64,000 nt of DNA, from positions 1 to 64,000 of the forward strand of contig JBAYJY010000003.1 in the NCBI GenBank assembly GCA_041664945.1, in the 5' to 3' direction. Within the stretch, counting starts at the first letter, position 1, and each line of letters opens with the position of its first letter. The DNA comes from JBAYJY01 sp041664945. GTDB taxonomy: Bacteria > UBP15 > UBA6099. A model generated the notes under the pieces. It searched no databases and was not told the origin of the DNA. It saw nothing but the letters and a program-made list of their open reading frames with translations. The position numbers were made by a program, and so were the translations under genes. Positions 1-6,611 of this stretch are shown one piece after another.

Positions 1-414
1 ATGCGCGGCAATGTTATGGACATGGCTATAGGAATCATAATAGGAGCCGCGTTCGGGAAAATTGTAACATCGCTCGTTAGCGACGTCCTAATGCCGCCTA
101 TCGGACTCCTGCTCGGCAAAATGGATTTCACGAATTTGTTTATCGATCTGTCCGGCAAAGGATATACAACCCTGGCCGCGGCGAAAGCTGCCGGGGCGGC
201 AACCATAAGCTACGGCGCTTTTATTTCCACAATTATCGATTTCGTGATCGTGGCGTTTGTGGTCTTCATAATGGTCAAGGCGATCAACAAAATGCGCAGG
301 CAGAAAGACGCGCCTCCGGTCGAACCGACAACAAAAGAATGTCCTTTCTGTTTTTCTAGCATCGCGATCAAAGCCGTCCGCTGCCCGCAATGCACTTCCG
401 AACTGAAGGCTTAA
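1..414 (+). CDS. mscL: Large-conductance mechanosensitive channel MscL (5' end outside window)
   Basis: MscL is a homopentameric inner-membrane channel that opens under membrane tension to release solutes during hypo-osmotic shock. The visible protein starts inside the first transmembrane helix with the family signature RGNVMDMAIGIIIGAAFGKI. Family members normally have about ten more residues before this, so the true start probably lies upstream of base 1 and the entry is 5'-partial. A second hydrophobic helix lies at about residues 75-95. The C-terminus carries a small zinc-ribbon-like tail, CPFC at about 114-117 and CPQC at about 128-131, seen in many MscL proteins. The next gene is convergent and only 20 bp away. 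Confidence 0.93.
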   Translation: MRGNVMDMAIGIIIGAAFGKIVTSLVSDVLMPPIGLLLGKMDFTNLFIDLSGKGYTTLAAAKAAGAATISYGAFISTIIDFVIVAFVVFIMVKAINKMRRQKDAPPVEPTTKECPFCFSSIAIKAVRCPQCTSELKA

Positions 415-434
415 GCATCAGCTCCAGGCGGCGC

Positions 435-1202
435 TTAATCGTCAATGAGGTTTCTCCCGGCGAATAATATCGCTTCGTTCACCGGACTGTATTGATATAG
501 CACGGGCGACTTGCTCAGTTCGATTTCGCTAAGCGCCCTTCCTATCGGATGATCTTTTCCTATATCAAGTTCGGCGGCGCTTCCAATCGGACTCTGCGCA
601 AACTCCAACGGATTCATATACACGTTCGCCACGAGCGGAACGCCGTCCTTCACCGAATAGGTTACGTACCTCGTGGTTTTTCCTTTCGCCGTCTGCAAAA
701 CATTCCCGCGCAGCGTAAGGATCTTCTGGCCGTTTTCCGACAACTTGCACTCGATCCAGTTCTTCTGCCTCTCAAACGTGATGTCCGCTATGAACTTCGG
801 GTACCCGTAGAGGTCGACGCCTCCGACCCTCGCTATCTCCGTCGTCACCGGCAACTGCCAGATATAAGTCGTGAACCGCCTCTGCGCAAACTGAATCGCC
901 CCTGTCACTCCGGGAATCGGCCGCGCGTCGATTGACACCAAAAATGATATGCTGAATTCATTATACGGATCAATGTCCGTCTTCCGGTACTCGAAAGCGG
1001 TGAACGCCGCGAGACACCTGCCCGGAAACATTTCAATCGGCTGCATGTCCTTTAACGGCAACAGCTTTCTCACTGCCGCCGTAGACGCAGTGTATATCGC
1101 CGTAAGCGTTGTGTTGTCATAATAAAATACAGGCAGTTTCGCTTTGGTCCCCTTCCAGTCGAACTCCCACTGCATGACGCCTCTGAACAATTCACCTTTC
1201 AT
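435..1202 (-). CDS. Acetoacetate decarboxylase family protein
   Basis: A 255-residue member of the acetoacetate decarboxylase (ADC) superfamily, last gene of a minus-strand operon with two acyl-CoA dehydrogenases and an epimerase. Classical ADC forms a Schiff base through a lysine in a (W/Y)GFPKK motif. Here the matching stretch is YGYPKF, so the lysine is kept (K136) but the second lysine, which tunes its pKa in clostridial ADC, is Phe. Many superfamily members are not acetoacetate decarboxylases; substrates of others are beta-keto or enol acids. The start has a good ribosome site (GGGAG, 8 nt before ATG). The gene lies 48 bp after the preceding dehydrogenase. I infer a role in fatty or polyketide-like acid metabolism; the substrate is unknown. 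Confidence 0.8.
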   Translation of the reverse strand: MKGELFRGVMQWEFDWKGTKAKLPVFYYDNTTLTAIYTASTAAVRKLLPLKDMQPIEMFPGRCLAAFTAFEYRKTDIDPYNEFSISFLVSIDARPIPGVTGAIQFAQRRFTTYIWQLPVTTEIARVGGVDLYGYPKFIADITFERQKNWIECKLSENGQKILTLRGNVLQTAKGKTTRYVTYSVKDGVPLVANVYMNPLEFAQSPIGSAAELDIGKDHPIGRALSEIELSKSPVLYQYSPVNEAILFAGRNLIDD

Positions 1203-1250
1203 GGCGGTCTCCCTTCCGGGCCATGGCCCGCGCCGTATTCACTGCCGGCG

Positions 1251-2372
1251 CTATCGGGAATGCTTCAGTTTCCCGATCTCCGCGAGCAATAACCCGCATC
1301 TTTCATTCGTTATCGGAAACAGCGACAGCACAGCCGCGTCGCGCATATATTTCTCAAGCCCGTAATCTCTCATATACCCGTATCCGCCGAGCGTCTGAAC
1401 CGCGTCCGAACAAACCTTCGCCGCGCAATCCGTAACAATCTTTTTTGCGCTGAAAACAACTGCTTCATCTTCGCATTTGCTTGCTGCGCGCAGCATCGCT
1501 CCTATGGACGATTCGACACCCGCGGCCATTCCGCCGATTATTGTTTGCATGTGCGTGTGATCAATTATCATCCTGCCGCCTTGGTATCGTTCGGCCGCAT
1601 AAGCAGTTGCCTTTTCACATGCCGCAGCCATCGTCCCGACTGCGGCTGCTGTCGAAACGAGACACAGATTTCTCAACATCGCGAAATAAAATGCAACTGC
1701 GGCCGCTCTTTCCGCGATAACAAATTTCTTTTCGACCTCATGCAGATCGAAAGAGATCGACGCCATCGGCATCGCGCGCAATCCGAGGGCCGGCTCCGCC
1801 GCGCAGCCCGCGCACGTGTCGCCGTCAAGCGCGGTGACAAACGCGAGCGGATCGCCGCCCGCATTGCGCGCGAAACCTACAAGCAATCCGCCACGCGTCG
1901 CGTTCACCGCGAGTCCCGCCTTGCCGCTCAACAAATACGTATGTTGCCCATAGGTTACAGCGGAAACCCCTATGTCGAAATCATCCATGCCGAGCGGTTC
2001 CGGAACGGAGACGCCGATCGGACGTCCGGAATCGAGAATCAGCGCCGGGATATCGCGCGCGCTATCGCCTCCGGCTTCGATCACCGCCTTCGCCACCGCC
2101 GCGTGAACTCCGAAAACCATGGCATGCCCTGCGCATGTTCGCGCCAGCGTCTCAATCAATTCGCAAAGCTCCTCCTCGCCGAACCCATGGCCGCCGCATT
2201 CTTCCGGCAGCGCAAACCTGTCGAAACCCGACGCGGCGCCCAGCCCGAATATCTCCGCCGGGAATCGCGGCTCGAAATGATCGACATCCGCCGCGACCGG
2301 CTTTATGTGCCTCGCCGCGAACTTCGCCGCAGTTTGCCCGACCTCGCCGCGCGACGCTCCGTCAGTCTTCAT
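1251..2372 (-). CDS. Acyl-CoA dehydrogenase family protein lacking the catalytic Glu
   Basis: A 373-residue protein of the acyl-CoA dehydrogenase fold, with the C-terminal helical domain signature QTLGGYGYMRDYGLEKYMRD. The usual catalytic base is the Glu of a YEGT motif near the C-terminus. Here the aligned stretch is LFPITNE, so Pro353 sits where Glu is expected. I chose the start at 2370-2372 because GGGGG lies upstream at proper distance; it overlaps the upstream dehydrogenase by 11 bp, implying translational coupling. Open frame extends to 2438, but that part overlaps the neighbour's coding sequence and is not family-like. It may be the non-catalytic partner in a heteromeric dehydrogenase, or have another activity such as oxidase or hydratase. 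Confidence 0.82.
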   Translation of the reverse strand: MKTDGASRGEVGQTAAKFAARHIKPVAADVDHFEPRFPAEIFGLGAASGFDRFALPEECGGHGFGEEELCELIETLARTCAGHAMVFGVHAAVAKAVIEAGGDSARDIPALILDSGRPIGVSVPEPLGMDDFDIGVSAVTYGQHTYLLSGKAGLAVNATRGGLLVGFARNAGGDPLAFVTALDGDTCAGCAAEPALGLRAMPMASISFDLHEVEKKFVIAERAAAVAFYFAMLRNLCLVSTAAAVGTMAAACEKATAYAAERYQGGRMIIDHTHMQTIIGGMAAGVESSIGAMLRAASKCEDEAVVFSAKKIVTDCAAKVCSDAVQTLGGYGYMRDYGLEKYMRDAAVLSLFPITNERCGLLLAEIGKLKHSR

Positions 2373-3813
2373 ATCCGTTTTCCCCCGGAAAATAATTATT
2401 GAAAAGATTGTGCCGGTTAAGCTGGTTTGTTCCCTCATAAATCTGTGTCAGTTTTGCGTCGCGGTAAACTTTTTCAAGCTCGCATCGGTGCAGCGAAGCC
2501 TCCAGGCCTGCGATCTGTAGCGCATCATAAGCGATCTCGACAGCCATATCACTGCCCGTTATTTTCGCTATAGACGCATACTGTTGTATATGTCGCAGAT
2601 CATCGCTATTCAACTCTTTATCGATAATCGCCGCCACCGTCTTAAAGCCGTTGTCCGAACGCATCGCGCTCGTAAAAAGCGGCGACATACGGACTTGCGC
2701 GGGCACGATGTCCAGCAGCAACTTAGAAGGCGCGGTTTTTAATATTTTGGGAATGCTGTAAAAATCGAAAGCCATGCATGCGTCGAGATAAGCCTGACGC
2801 GCGAGATGAATTCTCCGCGCCATTTCAGCTAGCTTAAATTGAACCCACTGCTGGTCGATCAGTCTCCGCCCCCCGATTTTCTTATTCTTCGCGAAATCGT
2901 AAGCCCGTTCGAAAGCGCCTCGCGCAACTCCTGTTGCGATCGCTCCGACCGGTCCACGCGAAGCGCCCAAAACATACTCCGTGAATTTGACCCCTTCGCC
3001 GCTTCGGCCTATCAGATTCCTCCTCGGTATGAAACAATCCTCGAACACAAGCTCCGCGGCGGGGCACGCCTTCATCCCCATCTTCTCCTCAACGCGCCCT
3101 ATCGAAAAACCGGTGTCTCCCGACTCAACCAAAAAACCGCTCTGTGTTTCGTTCGGCCGACGCCTGTCTAACGGCGCGATCACATTCGTATATTTCGCCA
3201 CCGAACCGTTGCTGATGAAAACCTTTCGCCCGTTCAATATGAACCCGCCGGGCGCCGGCTTCGCCTCAGTCATCAGCCTCGCTTTCCTCAGATAAACGGC
3301 GTCCTCGACATCCGAACCGGCGGCCGGCTCAGTGATCGCCGCCGCGAATATTATCGGCTTTCGCTTTTTGTCGCCCTCCGCAAGTTCGGCGAGCGCCCTG
3401 TCATAAAAATAAAAATCCATTCCGAGCAACATCCCGGAAACGCCTAACCCGTTGGCGCCGAATACATTCGCTATGCCGGAACATGCCGCGCACATTTCCT
3501 CCATCACAATCGCAAGCCCGGTCGCGAGTTGGCCGCCGCCTCCGATTGACTTGGGAACAATCATGGAAAGAAATCCGTATCTCGACGACTGCTTAATCAG
3601 ATCCCAGTCGAAATATCGCGGATCGCGGCTGCACTTCATGTCAATTTCCAGCGCCTTGCGCCTTACGAAAACATCGCTGTATTCGCGCGCCTTTAATTGC
3701 CATTCCTCAAGTTCGGACACATACTTAGGCATATGTTCCGACAGGATTTTTAGTCTCGGCGCCATCTCAAACAGACTTCTCTTGGAAATCTCCACGTTCA
3801 GGTGATCGCTCAT
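2362..3813 (-). CDS. Acyl-CoA dehydrogenase
   Basis: A 483-residue acyl-CoA dehydrogenase, an FAD enzyme that introduces an alpha-beta double bond into acyl-CoA thioesters and passes electrons to ETF. Visible hallmarks are the central TEPAAGSD loop, the GRKVFISNG segment, and the C-terminal IYEGTNQLNR motif whose Glu460 is the catalytic base. It is longer than typical short-chain members (about 380 residues) because of an N-terminal extension of about 65 residues. GGAG lies 6 nt before ATG. It is preceded 47 bp upstream by the epimerase gene and overlaps the next, catalytically degenerate, dehydrogenase. Substrate chain length cannot be read from sequence. Confidence 0.9.
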   Translation of the reverse strand: MSDHLNVEISKRSLFEMAPRLKILSEHMPKYVSELEEWQLKAREYSDVFVRRKALEIDMKCSRDPRYFDWDLIKQSSRYGFLSMIVPKSIGGGGQLATGLAIVMEEMCAACSGIANVFGANGLGVSGMLLGMDFYFYDRALAELAEGDKKRKPIIFAAAITEPAAGSDVEDAVYLRKARLMTEAKPAPGGFILNGRKVFISNGSVAKYTNVIAPLDRRRPNETQSGFLVESGDTGFSIGRVEEKMGMKACPAAELVFEDCFIPRRNLIGRSGEGVKFTEYVLGASRGPVGAIATGVARGAFERAYDFAKNKKIGGRRLIDQQWVQFKLAEMARRIHLARQAYLDACMAFDFYSIPKILKTAPSKLLLDIVPAQVRMSPLFTSAMRSDNGFKTVAAIIDKELNSDDLRHIQQYASIAKITGSDMAVEIAYDALQIAGLEASLHRCELEKVYRDAKLTQIYEGTNQLNRHNLFNNYFPGENGYED

Positions 3814-3860
3814 GCAATCTCCATTAACAAAATTATTTCGCTTCCAAAAAATTCGGTCTA

Positions 3861-4814
3861 TTAATATCGCCTCAGTCCATCGGCTCGGCTCTTAATGTAT
3901 CTGACATAAGCGGCTGCGGCGTCATAACGCGGCTTCCATCCCAATTTCGTTTTCGCTTTTTCCGACGATACATGTATTGTTTCGGCGGCGCCTACCTTGA
4001 TCCAATCCACCGTTCCGGCCGGGAACAATCCCACGGCGCTCGCAATCTGAAATGCCGCCACTGCGAGATCATGATTGATATAAAGCGCCTTCCCGCCTCC
4101 AAGTCTTCCCATATCCTCTACCGAAAGAGCGCCGTCGCCCGACAGATTGAAGATGTCCGATTCGCCATGTTTCAACCCCAGCAGAAACGCGTCGGCGATA
4201 TCTTCATCCCAGCAGAAATCCATTTTTACATTCTTGCTGAACGAGAGCAGAAAACGCGACGCGAATTGTTCGCCGATTGAGTTGTTTACTCCGGGACCGA
4301 GAAAAATACTCGGACGGAATCTTATGACAACAATCTCTCGGCGGCGCCTCTGAAGATCATCGAGATAGAATTCCGCTTTCGCCTTCGTTCTCGAATAATA
4401 CCAGTCTCCATTGGGCCGCAGCGGCGTGTCTTCTGTAATAACTGGCGGGTTGTCTGAATGCGCGCCATACACCGCAATTGAACTCGCATAAATGATTTTG
4501 GCGACCCCGGCCTCTGCGGCCCCTTCGAAAACGCGCCTGCTTCCGCCGACATTTATCTCATCTATCATTTTCATTGACAGTTTTTTAGGAGGTTCGACTA
4601 TTGAAGCGAGATGGTAAACAACATCATAACCGGTTAAAAGCCGTTTGAAGTCCGCGGAACACACATCCGCTCTCCGAAAAGCAAACTTGTCGAACGCGAT
4701 CTCCGGTTCAACGACATCCAATCCCAGCACAAATTCCACCGCCGGGTCGGCGCGAAGGCCGCGCGCTATCAAGCCTCCCAGATAGCCGGATATTCCTGTG
4801 ACCGCAACTTTCAT
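3861..4814 (-). CDS. NAD-dependent epimerase/dehydratase (extended SDR)
   Basis: A 317-residue extended short-chain dehydrogenase. The N-terminal Rossmann motif GISGYLGG (residues 7-14) binds NAD(P), and the catalytic pair is Y and K of YYSRTK at about residues 139-144. The order 'HLASIVEPP' then 'ASSIAVYG' is typical of nucleotide-sugar epimerases and of 3-beta-hydroxysteroid-dehydrogenase-like proteins. It is the first gene of the operon with two acyl-CoA dehydrogenases and an ADC-like protein, which favours a hydroxyacyl or sterol-like substrate over a sugar nucleotide, but this is inference. The start has GAGGCGAG upstream. A promoter with -35 and -10 boxes lies about 115 bp upstream. Confidence 0.85.
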   Translation of the reverse strand: MKVAVTGISGYLGGLIARGLRADPAVEFVLGLDVVEPEIAFDKFAFRRADVCSADFKRLLTGYDVVYHLASIVEPPKKLSMKMIDEINVGGSRRVFEGAAEAGVAKIIYASSIAVYGAHSDNPPVITEDTPLRPNGDWYYSRTKAKAEFYLDDLQRRRREIVVIRFRPSIFLGPGVNNSIGEQFASRFLLSFSKNVKMDFCWDEDIADAFLLGLKHGESDIFNLSGDGALSVEDMGRLGGGKALYINHDLAVAAFQIASAVGLFPAGTVDWIKVGAAETIHVSSEKAKTKLGWKPRYDAAAAYVRYIKSRADGLRRY

Positions 4815-4928
4815 GTCTCGCCTCGATTCCAGCAGCTTGCGACTCGTTTAACTCCCGGATGAGTCGAACTATATCTTTACGCGTACGAGGCAAATTAACG
4901 CATGGCGCTTTTGGATGCTCTTTTATTA

Positions 4929-4958
4929 ATTGTAGAGGATATTTAGCGAAAATGTAAA
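4929..4958 (-). promoter_or_regulatory. Promoter of the epimerase/acyl-CoA dehydrogenase operon
   Basis: On the minus strand a -35 box TTTACA (4953-4958) and a -10 box TACAAT (4929-4934) are separated by 18 bp. The predicted leader of about 105 nt contains a CGACTC/GAGTCG inverted repeat. Confidence 0.6.
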
Positions 4959-4964
4959 CTGAAA

Positions 4965-5795
4965 TTAATCCCAGCCGCCGAACTTGGCCGCCCAGAAACG
5001 CGCGCGGCTCGCATATTTGCCGTGCTCTCCCTGCGGCCCGGCGTCATTAAACGCTTCCGCGAGAGACTTGAACTTCGCCGGATTTTCCGCCTTTAGCTTC
5101 TCGAAGAACGCGTGGACTATATCTACCGCCTCTCGTTGCGCAATAGCAAACGCTATCTTGAAAAGAACTGGGTTTCCCCGGCATCCCTTGCTTGTCGGCT
5201 TGTCCAAGCTGCATTCGTCATGGCACCGCGGGCCGACGTCAACCATGGATTGATAGGAAAAATATCTTGGAAAATATTTCTCCCGGAAATCGGCGTAACG
5301 CGGTTCTGAAATTATCATTCCCAGCGTAGGACCGCTTTCGGCAAGAAAATCCTCCATCGATTTTCCGGATGCCTCGAACGTCTTCCGCGCATCGGGCTCA
5401 TTTGCAAAATACTCGAAATAAAGATGCACTAAATTGGAATGCGCCGTTATGTCCGACAGAGCATGGGAAGAGCGGCCGAGTATCCGCCAGATCGGCTTTA
5501 GTTTGTTCGGAGGATATTTTGCGTCATCCAGCAAATCCATTATCAGGCCGTAATGGTGATTCCATGTCGCGACAATCTCGCCGCTGTCCGGCATCTCATC
5601 GAAATGATCGGATCTTTTATACCAGCGGCGGGCGATCGGATAGAACGGGACAACTTTGTGTTGAAGCGCCTTCCAGCCGATTGACGAATAAAAATCAGTG
5701 TTGAAATTGTATCTGATGACGACATCTACAGCCTTCGGAGTAAGATATTTATCAAATGCAGCGTGAGCCACCTGGATGTGGTAAAGAGTGTTCAT
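4965..5795 (-). CDS. Het-C/zinc-dependent phospholipase C-like protein
   Basis: A 276-residue protein with no signal peptide. The key feature is the run H111-A-L-S-D115-I-T-A-H119-S-N, an HxxxDxxxH pattern typical of zinc-binding helices in the zinc-dependent phospholipase C and Het-C superfamily (S1/P1-like metal site). Further histidines at the N-terminus (H6, H11), H80/H81 and H124 could complete a trinuclear zinc site. The substrate is unknown; phospholipid or nucleic acid hydrolysis are both possible in this fold. The gene stands alone with its own strong promoter (TTGACA-17-TATATT). Confidence 0.65.
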   Translation of the reverse strand: MNTLYHIQVAHAAFDKYLTPKAVDVVIRYNFNTDFYSSIGWKALQHKVVPFYPIARRWYKRSDHFDEMPDSGEIVATWNHHYGLIMDLLDDAKYPPNKLKPIWRILGRSSHALSDITAHSNLVHLYFEYFANEPDARKTFEASGKSMEDFLAESGPTLGMIISEPRYADFREKYFPRYFSYQSMVDVGPRCHDECSLDKPTSKGCRGNPVLFKIAFAIAQREAVDIVHAFFEKLKAENPAKFKSLAEAFNDAGPQGEHGKYASRARFWAAKFGGWD

Positions 5796-5864
5796 GGTCT
5801 GGAATATTTACCCCTCAGTCATTATTACGCCGGGAGATCAGCCCCTTCGTCCGCCGCTGAACAG

Positions 5865-5893
5865 AATATAACTAATGACTAACGAAGTGTCAA
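5865..5893 (-). promoter_or_regulatory. Promoter of the Het-C-like gene
   Basis: Minus-strand -35 TTGACA (5888-5893, perfect consensus), 17 bp spacer, -10 TATATT (5865-5870). It reads toward the gene starting at 5795. Confidence 0.75.
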
Positions 5894-5945
5894 AGATATT
5901 TACCGCAGTTGGGCAAGACACCGCCGATGCGGCCGGATAATGACA

Positions 5946-6548
5946 TTATTTGCCGCCATCATTTTTCAAGCGCGCCATAGCCACGGCCTGCTCAAAATCT
6001 TCCGGACAATTCACATTAAAAAAATGCTTTTCCCAACAATCGGCCAAACCTAAAATATCCGGAGTCAGCTCTCGAATATTCAGGCCTTTCAAGCATGCGA
6101 GTATTCTGAAAATTCCGTTGCGTAACCCGGCGGCCAGCGCGTCGCGCGCGGTTAGAGAATATGCTGAAAACAGCGGCTGCGGACCGTCAGGCGTTCGAAC
6201 CAGCCCGACATCCGCCCCTATCGAAAGCTCGTACGCCCGCGCCACCGCAGCGCCGCTCAGAAACGGCGCATCGCACGGCGCCGTCTGATAATACTCCCTC
6301 GGATAGGCGTTCATCACCGATAGAATTCCGCAGGCAGGCCCGCAATCCGGCGTCTCGTCTCTTACGCATTTGAATCCATACTTTGCATATTTTTCAGTTT
6401 CGTTAGTCGAAAATATTATCTCGTCGAAATACGGCGCGACCTCATCGATAATCCTTTCAAGCGTCAGCCGTCCGTTCAGTTCGAGCGCGCACTTATCCCG
6501 TCCCATGCGGGAACTCCTGCCGCCCATCATAATCACAATCGTTTTCAT
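5946..6548 (-). CDS. mobA: Molybdenum cofactor guanylyltransferase (MobA-like)
   Basis: A 200-residue nucleotidyltransferase of the MobA family. MobA transfers GMP from GTP to molybdopterin to give the guanine dinucleotide cofactor used by DMSO-reductase-type molybdoenzymes. The N-terminal GGRSSRMGRDK (residues 9-19) is the nucleotide-binding signature, followed by DETPDCGPACG and CDAPFLSG, which carry the conserved Gly-Pro and Asp of the active site. No other molybdenum cofactor gene is visible nearby, so the assignment rests on the protein itself; a related sugar-phosphate nucleotidyltransferase is less likely because of the GPACGI motif. Confidence 0.85.
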   Translation of the reverse strand: MKTIVIMMGGRSSRMGRDKCALELNGRLTLERIIDEVAPYFDEIIFSTNETEKYAKYGFKCVRDETPDCGPACGILSVMNAYPREYYQTAPCDAPFLSGAAVARAYELSIGADVGLVRTPDGPQPLFSAYSLTARDALAAGLRNGIFRILACLKGLNIRELTPDILGLADCWEKHFFNVNCPEDFEQAVAMARLKNDGGK

Positions 6549-6611
6549 TACATCGTGATTATTAAAAACATTTGAACCGATGGCAAGACGCCGGCCGGAT
6601 TTCTCTCAGCA

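Noticed and set aside
1545..2402. 285-codon open frame on the plus strand
   Set aside because: Antisense to the degenerate acyl-CoA dehydrogenase; Arg-rich shadow frame.
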